A stretch of DNA of 64,000 bases from Oegoconia quadripuncta (GCA_949316235.1 OX438749.1:6900914-6964913), one strand, 5' to 3'; positions 47,301-60,206 are shown, counted from the stretch's first letter. Notes: a model not told the origin generated them from the letters alone. A program made the numbers and translations.

Positions 47301-50300
47301 AACAAGGTATCACCCATTGATGTCAGGAAACTTCTCATAAAACTTTTGTCATCAATTGCCGAAAACGTATCTGAAAACAAAGATATATTAAATCAAATGG
47401 CAAATATAATAAATGAAATGAATGCTTACAACAAGCGATGGATTGAACAGCCTGATTTCGACAGAAGATTGGATGCATATAAGCAAATATACCAATTATC
47501 CGAGAACAATGAAATAGATGTTGATCTAGCAATACTTATAGTTAACAATTGTTTTTATTTTATTCGTACTGAAAAAGATATTGGTTTGCGTGATGGGGCT
47601 GCATTGTGCTTAAAGAGGATATTACCAAAAATATTAATGAAATACTGGTCAACAAATGATGGCCAGTTTTTAGTTCGAGATACGGTATTGTCTTTGTTAT
47701 CTACTGGTATCAGACAGGCCAAAAATGATGTTTTACGAAACGAATGCATCGCTTTACTCGGGGAGTTGGCCAGAGAATGTCCCGATGCTGATGTTGTGTT
47801 ATCAGATTTAGCTCAATTAACGAACAAAGAAGATAGGGAAGTCGATTTCTTTGATAATATGTGCCATCTTCAAATGCACAGGCGAGTAAGAGCATTGTTA
47901 AAATTTTGTAAAGTCTCTAAGAAGGTGATAAAATGTCCTACTCCTAGAACATTGACTAATTTTATTCTTCCCTTAGCATCCACTTTTATTTGTGATGACA
48001 AATATACGGACAAGAATACTCTAATAGATGCATGTCTAGAAGTTGTATCAACATGCTGTAGGTTGTTACCTTGGTATCATTACGAAGTTGTACTAAAATT
48101 GTACTTGAACAAACTGCGTAATTCTTCAGAACATCAGAAGCAGTTGACGCGTTTATTAGTTGGGATCTTGGATGCTTTTCATTTCGATTTTTCAAAAGTA
48201 AAGAGTATTGAACTACCAAAAAGTTTAATCAGCATGCCATCAGTAAAAGTTAATAACGAAACCTTGGGTAAAAATATAAAGGATCTTGACAACCGTAGCA
48301 AGATTGACAAGATTGAAGATATCAGTGAAGAGGTAAATGAAATTAAAGAGATGGGCGAAGATATAGAATCTGAGTTTAATGAAGCTGATAAAGAAGCTGC
48401 ACAGGAAGATCAACCAACAAAAGAACTATATAATACTCCTGCATTTGAAAGAGTAACTAGTGTATCTCCCTCTGTTGCTAAAAGAATTATCAAATCGTTA
48501 TCTGCCGGATTGTTACCACAGTTAAAGCGGTGCGTTACTATTCTATCGCTTAACTTAATATTTATGTTTTTTTTTTCATTAATTGTCGCAACGAAGAATA
48601 TTTTAAATTATAAGCGTATTATTTTTACAGTACAATAGGGAAATTGACAGAACATGAAGAGTCGCACAAAGTGAATCGTCGACGCGCAGGCCTCGAACGA
48701 CAAGAGGAAGACATGTTGCGGGTACCTATTGCGCTCGCTCTGGTAAAGCTACTACAGAGGTTACCTGGAGACTCGCTAAAGCATCAGCTACCAGGGTAAG
48801 TAGTGTTTCAGTATGGATGTTTTTCATTTATATATGTATTTATTTACAAAAAAAAAACCATCTGGTATCCACAACACAAGCATAGTTGCTTAGTGTGGAA
48901 CTAGATGGCGCTGTCTGTATATGTCCAAAGAAAGATATAAAAAAGATATAAAAAAAAAGTATCCACTTTTGATGGGATTTTTATAAGCACAATATCTTTT
49001 GGGATAAACGTCGTGACGTTGTCTGTGTATCCAAATTCTCATGATTTGTCATAAAGAAATTGGTATTATGTCATATCCATATCTGAAAACTTACGAGGTT
49101 TTTATCTTTTCAGAATAATAATAAAACTGTGTTCCTTCTTAAAGTCGCCATTGAAACAAGTGAGAATGACTGCGCGAGACATTGTAAAGAAAATAATGAT
49201 GACAGCTGGAGCGCAGTACTTAGGAGTATTACTTGAACATCTCACATTGTTGTTAACTAGAGGTTTTCAAGTCCATGTTTTAGTGGCTACAATACACACT
49301 GTTTTAGACGCTCTTAAAGCAGAATTTAAACCTGGAGAATTGAATGAGTGTTTACACTACATACTCGATGTGTGCACCAACGATTTATTTGGTGCATTAT
49401 CGGAAGAAAAGGAAGTAGAAAAGTTGCGTTACAAAACACCAGAAGCAAAACCTAGTAAAAAAAGTTACGTTACACTTCAGATTGTATCACAAAACATAAC
49501 TGAAAAATGTCTGATTAACCTGTTGTTGCCATTCAATGAGGTTTTACAGAAACATCATTCTAAGAAAATAGTTGTTAAAGTCCAAGAAGCTCTCATGCAT
49601 ATAACAAGCGGTTTAGTTACTAATAAATTTATAGATATAGAGTCTTTATTTGTTTTTCTTCACGGATTAGCATCTGAGAGTATACCTGAGTTGGTTTTGA
49701 GCGCTCCCAAACAAGAAATAACTGACGCGCAAAGAGAGAAAATGTTGAGAGCTAAACCAGACTGCTTTATAATACCAGAAGCTCCAAAGCGGAATAAAGA
49801 GGCTCAAGCTAGACTCGTGAAAACCTCTGGTAAAGCTAATGGTCATGTCTTAGTTGAATTCAGTTTGAATATACTGTATGTCATCTTGAAGAGGGAAAAA
49901 GTTCCACGAATGGAATGCAGAGCATTTGTAGATCCATTGATACCTTTACTAGTGGATGCTCTAAAAAGCGACCATGTTAAAGTTACGACAGTTGCAATGA
50001 AGTGTATTGCTACTTTATGGACAATCAGAGTTAGTACACCTATGCTGGAAGAAATGGTGCAAGATATAGTGAAGACAATTTTCTCCATACTACATAAGTA
50101 TGCGACATTTGAGATTAGCAAGCAGAATGATAACTATCATTTAGTTAGGAATGCTTTCAAGGTAGGTAAAATTCAGATAAATTTTAAGCACCACTGGCTC
50201 AATGATGAAAGTTTACAAAACGAAAGTCCGAGATTCGATTTCAGCAGGGTACATGTTTAGTTGATTATGGTGCAGTTTTATCAGCTTTTATTTAGCTTGC

Positions 50301-53300
50301 CTTGTTTGTATGTAAGTATCAGTTTCAAGATTTGCACTTCGTTTTTCAACCACTTGCTGGTATCTGATTGAGCTGAAATTGGGCATATGTAAGTTCGATG
50401 ATAATGCAATATTATGGTACTGTCGAGCTGATCTGATGATGGACCGGGATGTAGGGACTGGGATTTCCGAATTTGGGCTAGTTTGTTTTGTTTTTATGAG
50501 CACTGTCCTTTACACATGTTGACAAGGGTCTGAAGATGCAGCTAGGAGATTACCACTGGTGCTCCTTAATGGACTTTATTTTACTCGTTTTTATTCTAGA
50601 ATCATCATCATCCGTCCGGTAATCCCTCATTCTCCATCATCCCACTACAGGGACAGGGCCTTCCCTCATATATGAGGGTGTATGAGCCATAGTCCACCAC
50701 ACTGGCCCAATATGGCTTGGGAACTTCACATGCCTTTGAATTTTTATTTCTCAGGCATTCAGGTTTCCTCACGATGTTTTACTTCACCGTTAAAGAGCAG
50801 TCTGATAAATGCACACAAAGTAATTAAATTAAATGAAAAACTTATTGGTGCATGGGCTGCTGGGAATCGAACCCGGACCTCCTAAATTGGGACACCGCGT
50901 CTTAACCGCTTAACCACCGACGCTCCTGTTCTAGAATAATATGTGATAATCTTGATAAGAGTATTAAAAGCCTGTTTTTAGTATTATTAATGTAGAACTT
51001 ATTAAGTGTCCCCCTGGCTAACTACCACCATATTCTAGATAAGTTACTACGCAATATGTAATTTCATGTAGACAAAGTCGCGGGCGAAAAGCTAGTACAC
51101 CAGCCCCCTTAGCATGACATCGTTTGTCGCGCGCGACGTAGGTGTAGAGTGGGATAGTTGTATATTTCGTCCAGGCGAATGAGCAAGACAAATATTTTGT
51201 CTATCGCGCCTGTCATGCTCCTAGTGCATAATTACATATACAGGGTGAATTTGAATTCGTGTAATTCCCATTAATTGGTGACTCTACTCTTCATTACGAA
51301 CAAATTTCACCAAGGAACCATAACGCATTTTGATCAAAAATTTTTTAATTGCCCATACATAAAAAAATACAAAAAACCATTTTAACTGCCTCCGTGGCTC
51401 AATGTAAACAACATTGGGTTTACTATTCGGAGGTTGCGGCTTCGATCCCCAGCGGGGTACATGTTTAAGTACTCGGTTTGGTTGGTGGTAGGGCATTTTA
51501 AATGTCCGCTTGGCTAGCTACCACCATCTTATCTAAATCTGCCGCCAAGCAGCAATGTTAATAGCATTGTTGTGTTCCGGTTGTCAGATAAGATAGCCAG
51601 TCCCCCAAATGTGTTGGGGTTTCCGGGTCGGTACGCTTCCACCTTCGACCTCATCTTCACTTAACATCAGGTGTGATTGAGGTCAAGTACTAAGCCGTTG
51701 TGCATAAAAAAAAACAAAGTAAATCATTCTGAAGCCATCTTCAGCATACTAAAGGAATTTCCATAGATGTCCAACAATTTTCGGCTGAATTTGGCTATAG
51801 TTACTATTAAAAAGTGGTTTGTAAGTGAAAGTTGAGTGGAGTCACCAGCCGAAAATTGTTGAACTTACTGAAGGTGGTAATATTTGAAGGTGTTACGGAG
51901 CCAGTATCTTAAACGGCTTGACCGATTTTGAAGTGCAAGAAATGCGTTAAATGCGTCTTATTTCCCAGAGTATCACAGAATATACAGGGTGAATTTGAAT
52001 TCATGTAATTCCCAATAACTGGTGACGCCACTCCTGATTACGAACAACTTTCCCCAAGGAACCATAGTCGAATTCGATCAAAAAAGTATCGATTACCTAT
52101 ACAAAGTAAACAATTCTGAAACCACCTTTAGTTCCATATTAAAGGTGGTTTTTTTTTTATTAATAGTAATTTAAATCTTCACAGACACATGGTCCGTGCT
52201 CTTGTTTACAAAAATATAATTCATAAATTAACTTTTTTCTTTTTACATTTAATAGTCTAAAGACTAAGACTGCTTAAATCTAAAACAATGAGTTCTTGTT
52301 CTTTATGTATGTATGTATGTATATATATCTTCCCTTTAATTCACCCTGTGGAAATCGAAATTAATAGTTTATTTATTATTAATTTGTTACTGTTCTTTTT
52401 CAGGCAGTAACGGTCTTAATCCGAAACGTAAAATATTACAAACTGGAAGAGGATCAGCTCAAAATATTATTGCTTTATGCAGAAGAGGATTGTCAGAATG
52501 ACGAACGACAAGCCAATTCTTTCTCTTTGCTGAAAGCCATATTGGAAGCTAGATTAGTGTCAAGTGAACTACACGAAGTAATGGAGAAAGTATCCAAGAT
52601 TTGTATACTGAGTGAATCTGCGAGATCCAGGTAAATCAAGAGATTTTTTTTTTGTAAGGAGATAATTGTTAGAATTTATTATAAGAATTTAAAGAAAAAT
52701 TTATAAGTGGGATCAGGATGATTACCTAGTCTTACCATAAATATTGTTGCAAAGAGATTATCGTTTCTCTCTATTACATAACATACAATATAATACATAT
52801 TTTTCCTTGTTTTGTCGAATTATAAAACAGCAATCCTTGTATTTATTGCTAGTTGGTCTTTGGTGAATCATCTTTGTGGAGAGAAGTAATTAAAAGTAAA
52901 ATAAGAATAAAAATAATATTAAATTAAAAAGCGTACGATGCACTCGTGGTGCAGTCGCATTCGCTATTCGTTTTCGATTATTTATTACGAATGTTTCCGT
53001 GCTTCGGAGTGCACGTTAAATAGTCGGTCCCGGTTGTTTTCAATTGAAGGCAGTCGTTAAGCCCAATGGGTGGCCTACTGGGGCGCTTTAAAAACACTTG
53101 ACTGTCAGATGACCACTTCTCTGACACAAATCCAATCCCAGTGAGAGGAGGCTGTGCCCCAGCAGTGGGGAAGTGTAAGGCTCTTGATGATTAAAAAGTG
53201 TAACAAACAAAATATTCTTTACTGCGCAACAATAAGAAACATAACAGAAAGATAAACAAAAAAAATGGAACAGTACAATCTCGCCCAGGCAACCTTTGGG

Positions 53301-56300
53301 TTAGGAAGCATTCAACATTTTAAGAAAGAAAGAAAGAAAGAAAGAAATTATTTATTTGCCAGAATACAGTTTATAAGGTCTGATAAGAAATTTAGGAATC
53401 ATGTATTCAATCTGCATGCAGATGTGCAAAATATGATTAGTGACACTACATAGCATTCTGATAATTTAAACATTCCTTAACATCATAGAAACACTTTGCC
53501 TGAAGCCATTGTATCAATCGAATTTTATTCTATGAAATTAAATCTTTTCACTGTTGACGTGAGGAGTACTACTATTGATCTTAGTACTGCACAAGCTGGC
53601 CTTAAAAATGTTTATATGTCCTCAGAGATGAAGCTCGCGTAATATTTGTCAGCTACTTGACGAACTACTCGCCCGGTAAGCGAATGGAGAAATTCATCCA
53701 GTTCTTCGTCTCGCAACTCAATTATGAGCTACAGCACGGCCGGGAATCCTCGCTCAAGTTTCTAGAGATGATCATCAATAAACTACCTGTAGTAAGTTGT
53801 GAGATTTCATTATTGTTTTCTATGAAAAAGAGCAGCGGAACCGACGAACTTTTTTGTCCACCGTGTGCGTTATTGCATAGAAAGACATACATTCCATCTT
53901 CGCGGAAAAAAAATCGTTGTCAGCGTTGCTCCTCTTCACAAAGACATCTAAATAACTTCGTTGTTTTCGCACTATTATTTATGGAAGTTGTATATTTCGG
54001 TTACACTATTTATGCACAGTTTTTTTGGATACAAATTATATCATAGTTAAACAGTCTCTGCTTACGAGAGATGAGGATTACAGCAACACGTGAAGCCATA
54101 AAGATCTCTTAAGACTTAAAATCTTTAGTAACACTTAAAATATAGAGTGGCACAATTTTTTTACCTTTGGCCACTATTCGAGCACAATTGACATTTGCAA
54201 TTTGACGTTATCAAAACTGCTGAATTTCACTTTGTGTAGTCTAGAAATACAATACAATACAAATACACTATATTGCACAACAGAAAAGAAAATACAGTTT
54301 CAGAAAAGTGGTAAGAATAGAATGTAAAATACGTGACAGGGAGTGAGTCCATCGCACATAGAAAGTCCCTTAGTCGCTTTATACGACACTCACGAGAACA
54401 GGCGGGTTGGTTCTATTCTTTTTACGAGCAGAAACTACAGTTTAAACTGACCAAAGTGCATCAATATTTCTTGTCTCGTTTTATAGTCGCAACTATCGAA
54501 GCACGGCGACTACCTTCTCCTGTCTCTTGGCGCATGCATGCTGAACGATTCTGCGCCGGAGTGCCGTGAAGCAGCAGCCCATTGCATAGAGGCAATGCTC
54601 AAGCGGTTGTCGGTGCTCGAACGAAGCAAGTTGATTGATCTCGTGCTCACTTTCCTGCAAGATACTCAGGTAATAGTTACGCAAAACCTATAGATTATAA
54701 AGTTGACTCGGCTACTTTTCCTGTTATATTATATATAATTGTTATTGGTTGGTATTAATTCAACTTAGAATAGGTCTACCCAGACTATATTCCCTTACAA
54801 GAGTGAGAAAGAAATGAGAAATAGTCTCACTATAGTCCTATTATGTTAAACGGTATAGTAACTTGTTCGAAACGAACGGGCTTCCTTGCCTCTGACAGTG
54901 GGCGCCTGTTCTCTCTCTCTCATCGTAATGACCGATTGGGCATTGTCTTATTTGAAGAAACCAAAATTATAATAAAACCGTTCAAAATCTTCTAAATATT
55001 ATTTTATGTTCCTTCCCGAACAAACTATTTCACCACATAAAAATTAATTGATTTACTGACAAAAAGTCCGGCAATAAAGTGTTTTAATCTGCAAATCTGT
55101 TGGATATTAAATGGAGCTTTCATTCACAGCCTGTCCACTTCGAGCTCGCAGCTCAACTATGTACAAGATTCGTGAAAGTCGAAGGTGATGAGTTTAAGAA
55201 CCGTCTTGACACTATCCTACCTCTAGTAAGCAGTAAAATCCTCCTTATCAGCAATGATAACGCAGAAGGCAAATTCGTAAAACTAAACCTAGCCCAAGCT
55301 GATAACAAAAGCGACGAGGAAAAACAATACGAAAAGGACCACAGCCTCATCCAAATGCTGAACTTAATATTGACGATTACAATACATTGCGCGCCGAGTA
55401 TGAAAAGCAAAAAGCATGCTAACGATTATGACGAAATAGCGCAGCAATGTCAGGCGTTGTTGTCGTATCCTCACGCGTGGGTGAGGCTCAGAGCAGCTAA
55501 GATATTAGGGGCAATACTAACGGCGGTTGATACTGAACAATTGGACGCTGTGGTGAAGAAGAATGAAGAAAGTGATCGAGGATTCATTTACGATGATACG
55601 GATAATAATTTTAAAAGTCTTGTGTTGGATTTGTGTGCACAATACACGACCACTGTGTCCAAGGAAATGGCTGAAGAAGTAAGTTTATTGCTATTTGTTT
55701 TCGTATACCGGATGAGTTCTTTTACCGTAAGGAAAACAATAGGCATATTAGGTAAGTGAAATGGAGGGTATTGGCATAGGTAGTTTTTTTTTTCAAAACC
55801 CTCATCGAATAAAGCTTTAATTGTGTCATTTGACGATCGCATTTGTAGCCTTATTCCACATAATTATATCATTAAATTAAATAAAGAAAACTTGGAGAAA
55901 AGTTCCAAATAAATTTCGTATGATACGAACCCTACGGTCCGTATTAATAAACCATTCTCAAGATTGAGAACAGTTTTGTGACTGGTCTCAAGTAAACGTG
56001 TTGATTAATAAACCTTACTTGAGACCTGAAACGCACGTGCACACTCAAGCAGTACTCGCTTGAGACGTGTGCTGAGTTTCACGTATTAATAAACGAAACT
56101 CAAGACTATCATTCATTCGCCGCTGAGGCGAATACTTGAGAAGTGATCTCAGCTGAGTAGACCTCAAGATTGGTTTATAAATTAGCACGGATCTTGAGAT
56201 AGGGTCAACTTCGTGAGACGCATTTCGGGTGATATAGCCGACTTGTGTTGACATTGGTTTATTAATACGGGTCTACGAATGCCGCCAGTCGTATATTCAA

Positions 56301-59300
56301 CAAGAACCCAGCGCGGGCGTTTTTGAAAATAAAAAACTATATATGCCGATAACTTCTATTTCACTTACCTAATATGCCCTATTTTTTTCCTAACGGTAAA
56401 AAAACTCATCCGATATAGAAGCAACCTGACGGTTCGCTTGCTGTGAAGTGGTCAACACCGTCCATGAACAACATCAAGTGAGCTGCACATGCGTTATCTA
56501 CGTCAGAGCCCTCGAATCTCAACAATTTATGATGAGGAATTACACAAGACCATTGATATTTTCAGGGTGGATGGGCACACGCGTCCAATATGTATAACAG
56601 TTCAATAACACCGATTGTTCGCAGGAGCCACAACCTGTGACTAGTTAGATTAGTGTTGCCAGATCAAATTTGGAAATACTAAGAGAAATTGACAGTGGAT
56701 TGAAAAAATTATCTGTAGATTTTATTATTCTTATTATAGACGAGCAGCATTACTGCTGGTACGTCTATATCAGTGTCGGATGAGTTCACAGTCATTATTT
56801 GAGTCACCATTACATTTTTGTAATTAATCCTTGGACAAAATTCATGTATGAATTCACTGATTGGGCGGACAGCCTCTTCCGGCAGCGTATTCCAGGCCTG
56901 AGCGACTCGGTTGCTCAGAAAGTGATGGCCGACAGGTATGTCCGCGTGAGTGCAGCTTATTCGCAGACCGTGTCGTAATGGTCGTATGTCTTTAATCCTG
57001 AAGATGTCGTGCAAATGTAGGTTGTATTTGTAGGGGGAGAATTTTGTGGTGGTGAGAAAATTGCTCCTGAACAGAAGTTCCTTGGGTCACTTGGGTTGAG
57101 AAGGACCTAACAGTCGCCCTTATTATACCATGGGAAGAATCCGTGTTAGACCTAACTCCAACTTATGCCGGGAACCACGTCGCGGAGATTTTAATATGTA
57201 GAATTAATTGTGTGTTTTATTTCAGGTCACAGCTGTATTATTTCAAATATTGAAAATGGTTTATTCAATGACAAGTTTTAAGCTATCGAACAAAATGCTA
57301 TCAGACAGCGAAGATGGGGAGAGTGGAGCGAAAGTGAATATTAGATGGATACTGTTCAAATTGAGACGGGCTGTAAATGTGGAAGTTGCGAGAGCTCCAA
57401 ATGCTATGAATATTGTAAGTGTACGACAAATCCACAATTTTGCGCGCTCCTGCAACTGCTATATCAGTCTTTTGTATTATATTTTGGTTGGGTTAAAGGT
57501 TATTGTATTTTGGGTGTTTGTATGTATGTATCTATGTATAAATAAATAAATATTTCGGACACTTACACCAATCATCAAATCCCAAACTAAGCGAAGCTTG
57601 TGCTATAGATACTAGATAACGGATAAACATACATAAATATTTATATAAACATCCAAGACTCGGGAACAAATGTTCATCGTCGCATTCATCACACAAACAT
57701 TTACCCCTCGCGGGATTCGAACGCGCAACCGTTGGTTTCGCTGATAGGGTCACCATCCACTACACCAATCGGTCGTCAAGATATGTATGTACATTTCTAT
57801 TTTACCTCATGTAGCCTAAATGGCTTGACCGATTTTGAATTGCAAGGTGTCATCCATTTTTACCCGACTTCAAAAAGCAGGAGGTTCTCAATTCGGCTAG
57901 GGTTTTTTGCTTTATAATAGTTTGTACAGTTCGTAATAGTCAGTAAGTAATTCAAATTGAAGGTCTCGGGTTCGATTCCCAGCGGGGTAACTCGATTTCG
58001 ATCGATAAGATCGATCGAAGTATTGATGTGACGCATTTTTACCTGACTGCATAGGAATAGTTGATTTCTATGTTAACCCTGCAGCTTAAATGGCTTGACC
58101 GATTTTGAAGTGTAAGGTGTCGTAAGGCTCGCCTTGATTCTTAGAGTGTTAAGGATATATTTTATGATTTTAATATCTAACATTTCGCCTACAAAATATA
58201 TTATGGTTTTTAAATAATTATACTATCATCATACATGTTCCCTCTCTCTGGAACTACATGAGCTGTCGACTTGAACTTTAAGCACATTTTTACATCCATT
58301 ACAGTTCAAAGAATTATGAAATATTACTGTTTGTGTACAGATGCACATACAACACTATTATAAGTGGTAACATTTGTACTTATCTTTTATTTAAATTACT
58401 GCATACATAGTGTCAAGCCTGTTTCCCGTAGGGGTAGGCAGAGAACTTGCTACGATCTTGATACACGTCTTTTGCTTCATTCACTCCCATAACGTTGTTC
58501 ATATACCCTCTGCGTTTTAGGGTACTCTTGGTTTGATCTTTAAGACGTTCCCGATTTGATCATGGTACTTTCGCCGTTTTAATTACTGCCCACATTTCCA
58601 AAACCACAACACCAAGCAGAATAATTGTGCCGTTGAATATTTTTTGTATGTGTTTCTGCAATATGCAGATAAAAGTTTTATCTTAATAATTAATAACGCG
58701 GCGGGTCAGTGACCTCATTCGCACTACACACAAACCTTTACAGGTTTTCGTAGGTGTCTTATAGTGAAGGTTGTTCAAATAATGTTCTATGGATAAATAA
58801 ACTAAAAAAAAAACTATTTTCATTAAAAATGTTGTCTTATGTTGAAAATGATTCCGACTGACTTCAGTAATATTCCGTTTTCTGTCTCCGGAATGCATCC
58901 TCAGATCTTAACCAAATTTACAGGGAACCACTCTGGCGGTAAATCCTATCAAACATAAAAATAATCATCAAAATCGGCTAATAATTGACGAAAATATGGG
59001 TGAACAGAAGGATACATAAAAAAAAAATACATACAGATGACCCAAAGAACCTCCACTCCTTTTTTGTATCAGTTAAGTAAAGCAACGCTATCGAGTGGAA
59101 TATCATATATGAAAGGACTTTGCTTCCACGTTACAAACCTATTTTTATTCTGAATCCATTTAATTTTTAACTTGTGCTTTATATTACAATCTATCCAAGA
59201 TTGAGTCCCATAAAGTCGTGTACGGCACCGTCTTATCTTATAGGACTTAAAGCGTCGAGTTTAAAGTGCCGTCATTTAAATTTTCAGCGCACAGCAATCT

Positions 59301-60206
59301 TCACCATATGGCTGCACATCATCAGCTCGTTGGATGACAAGGACATCCATCGGGTTGTGGACGTATTCCTTCCCCCCATAGTCCGGGAGCTTTCCATTGG
59401 AGACGTTGGACCCGCGTCCCCCGCCAAACAACTGGCTGGCAGGCTGGGGAAGAAGTTGAGGAGGAGGATTGGGGATATAGAGTACAGTAAGCTGGTGGCC
59501 GAGGTCCAGACGAGGTTGAATGTAAGGAGGGCTGAGAGGAAAAAGGTTAGTATTCACTTGGAAAGCACATGTAGCGCAGTCGCGTATGCTACTCGTTTAA
59601 GTAATATCTGGCGCGGCCAGTCCTTGGATGGGTGACCACTAGAGACAATTTAATAACGAGCACGTTAAATAGTCTATCCCGATTGTTTTCAATTGAAGGC
59701 AGTAATTAAGCTAAATCGGTCGGTAACTCACAGTCAGTTGGCATCTAGCCTGACACAAATTCATCAATTCGCATTGGGCCCGTGTGGTTGATTATTGCCC
59801 ACACCCATAACATAGTGAGAGGAGGCTGTGCTGTGTAGAAACGGAAGTCGATTTAAATTGAAGTTCTTCGTATCCTCATTCGAAAAGGACAGAATGAATT
59901 GTTTGATTGATTGCTCTCCCAGGTTGGTCTACTTCATACCACTTCTAGCATAAACCTAGACTTAAATGTAATGTAAATATTACTATTTTTATAACACCTC
60001 AACGATTTTGTTCACAGGTGTTACTTCAAGAGAAAGTCAACAATCCAGAAAAGGCCGCGAAAAGGAAACTGTTGCTGAAGGAGAAGAAAAAGCAATCTAA
60101 GAAGATCAAACTAGAGATGTTACACGGCAAGAGGCCCAGGCCGAAGAAACGGAAGGCGGAGGACATTGATTTAGAAGATGAGCTGTTGAAGGATGCCGGA
60201 GAATGA
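41301..60206 (+). CDS. UTP20: UTP20, small-subunit processome component 20
   Basis: Exons: 41301-41345, 41909-42195, 43079-43412, 43748-44977, 45078-48529, 48631-48795, 49114-50161, 52404-52630, 53626-53791, 54487-54669, 55130-55678, 57226-57414, 59288-59545, 60018-60206. All phases fit, giving 2773 aa, close to human UTP20 (about 2785 aa). UTP20 is a giant HEAT-repeat protein of the nucleolar SSU processome needed for 18S rRNA processing. Exon 2 (FVPFAERINSIDIRHAA) and exons 3-4 (LVSLAKDLRDEFYPHFPRFL) match the conserved N-terminus. Exon 5 holds the DRIM-type region (HVIPIILRILYGKM, KGGGQARRSLVMRYLAGC). Exon 6 has HKVNRRRAGLERQEEDML. The last two exons are Lys/Arg-rich (KKQSKKIKLEML), typical of the basic nucleolar tail. 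Acidic stretches flank the DRIM region and precede exon 6. The very short exon 1 (15 aa) is the least certain. Confidence 0.95.
48815..48930 (+). mobile_element. SINE body in UTP20 intron 6
   Basis: ATGTTTTTCATTTATATATG, then an A-run, then CCATCTGGTATCC ... CTAGATGGCGCTGTCTGTAT. This is the uninterrupted form of the sequence split at 14555-14985. The tRNA head is not evident. Confidence 0.6.
50185..50275 (+). mobile_element. Decayed tRNA-derived SINE head in UTP20 intron 7
   Basis: CCACTGGCTCAATGATGAAA and a mutated B box (GAGATTCGATTTCAGCAGGG) resemble the SINE heads at 18090 and 22772. Confidence 0.6.
50590..50935 (-). mobile_element. tRNA-derived SINE, minus orientation, UTP20 intron 7
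   Basis: The tRNA-like head lies at the right end; in reverse complement it contains GGTTCGATTCCCAGCAG (B box, 50859-50875) and a GTTAAGCGGTTAAGACGCGG left part. The body includes CCCACTACAGGGACAGGGCC and CTCATATATGAGGGTGTATG, a very common lepidopteran SINE body. Confidence 0.75.
51240..51780. mobile_element. Foldback-family element interrupted by a SINE
   Basis: The left part (51240-51370: CAGGGTGAATTTGAATTCGT ... TTGCCCATACAT) and the right part (51718-51780: AAAGTAAATCATTCTGAAGC ... CAACAATTTTCGGCTGAATT) match consecutive sequence of the foldback element at 6738-6985. The SINE at 51389-51715 sits between them. Confidence 0.7.
51389..51715 (+). mobile_element. tRNA-derived SINE nested in a foldback element
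   Basis: Near-identical to 22772-23112, with head, body and poly(A)-rich end. The B box here reads GGCTTCGATCCCC. Confidence 0.85.
51984..52160 (+). mobile_element. Second foldback-family copy in UTP20 intron 7
   Basis: It begins CAGGGTGAATTTGAATTCAT, then CCAAGGAACCATAGTCGAAT, ending near ACCACCTTTAGTTCC. This is the left half of the family seen at 6738. Confidence 0.65.
52935..53195 (+). mobile_element. SINE copy (GTTTTCAATTGAAGGCAGT family) in UTP20 intron 8
   Basis: It shares GCACGTTAAATAGTCGGTCC, CCGGTTGTTTTCAATTGAAG and AGTGAGAGGAGGCTGTGCCC with 59560-59850. The head starts GCGTACGATGCACTCGTGG. Confidence 0.75.
53316..53346 (+). repeat. (GAAA)n microsatellite
   Basis: A short run of GAAA units in UTP20 intron 8. 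Confidence 0.85.
55706..56415. mobile_element. Inverted-repeat DNA transposon in UTP20 intron 11
   Basis: The left end TACCGGATGAGTTCTTTTAC, followed by CGTAAGGAAAACAATAGGCA and TATTAGGTAAGTGAAAT, is repeated inverted at the right end (to 56415). TA flanks both sides (55704-55705, 56416-56417), as in Tc1/mariner-type insertion. A MITE (55936-56272) is nested in it. A second copy is at 62769-63533. The left end starts only 27 bp after the exon 11 donor. Confidence 0.75.
55936..56272. mobile_element. MITE (CCGTATTAATAAACC family) nested in a transposon
   Basis: The ends are GGTCCGTATTAATAAACC and its imperfect inverted copy GGTTTATTAATACGGGT. CTAC flanks both sides (55932-55935, 56273-56276). 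The uninterrupted copy at about 63420-63440 reads AACCCTACGAATCCCACC, showing one CTAC, so it is a natural empty site. Confidence 0.85.
56700..57030 (-). pseudogene. Non-LTR retroelement C-terminal fragment in UTP20 intron 11
   Basis: A 101-aa minus-strand frame (57014-56709) reads RPLRHGLRISCTHADIPVGH, then HFLSNRVAQAWNTLPEEAV. This is a typical C-terminal block of jockey/CR1-type polymerases (HHFLSNRVxxxWNxLPxxV). No RT domain remains. Confidence 0.75.
57540..57780 (-). mobile_element. tRNA-derived SINE, minus orientation, UTP20 intron 12
   Basis: The head is at the right end; its reverse complement has a tRNA-like left part (GACCGATTGGTGTAGTGGAT) and a B box (CGTTCGAATCCCGCG). The tail (left) is AATAAATATTTCGGACACTT. 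A tail fragment of the same family is at 6672-6705. Confidence 0.8.
59560..59880 (+). mobile_element. SINE with 5S-rRNA-like head in UTP20 intron 13
   Basis: Bases 59597-59639 (including GGCGCGG and CTTGGATGGGTGACCAC) align with the internal region of eukaryotic 5S rRNA (GGCGCGGTTAGTACTTAGAT, then GGGGGACC) at about 32 of 43 positions by eye. This spans the segment that carries the 5S internal promoter's box C. The body is shared with 52935-53195 and 23130-23400. Confidence 0.65.

Noticed and set aside
50162..50260. Extension of UTP20 exon 7 to the stop at 50260
   Set aside because: After the GTAGGT donor the sequence becomes a SINE head, and the conserved protein continues in phase at 52404.
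53792..54046. Continuation of UTP20 exon 9
   Set aside because: The extra residues do not resemble UTP20; the donor GTAAGT at 53792 joins in phase to 54487.
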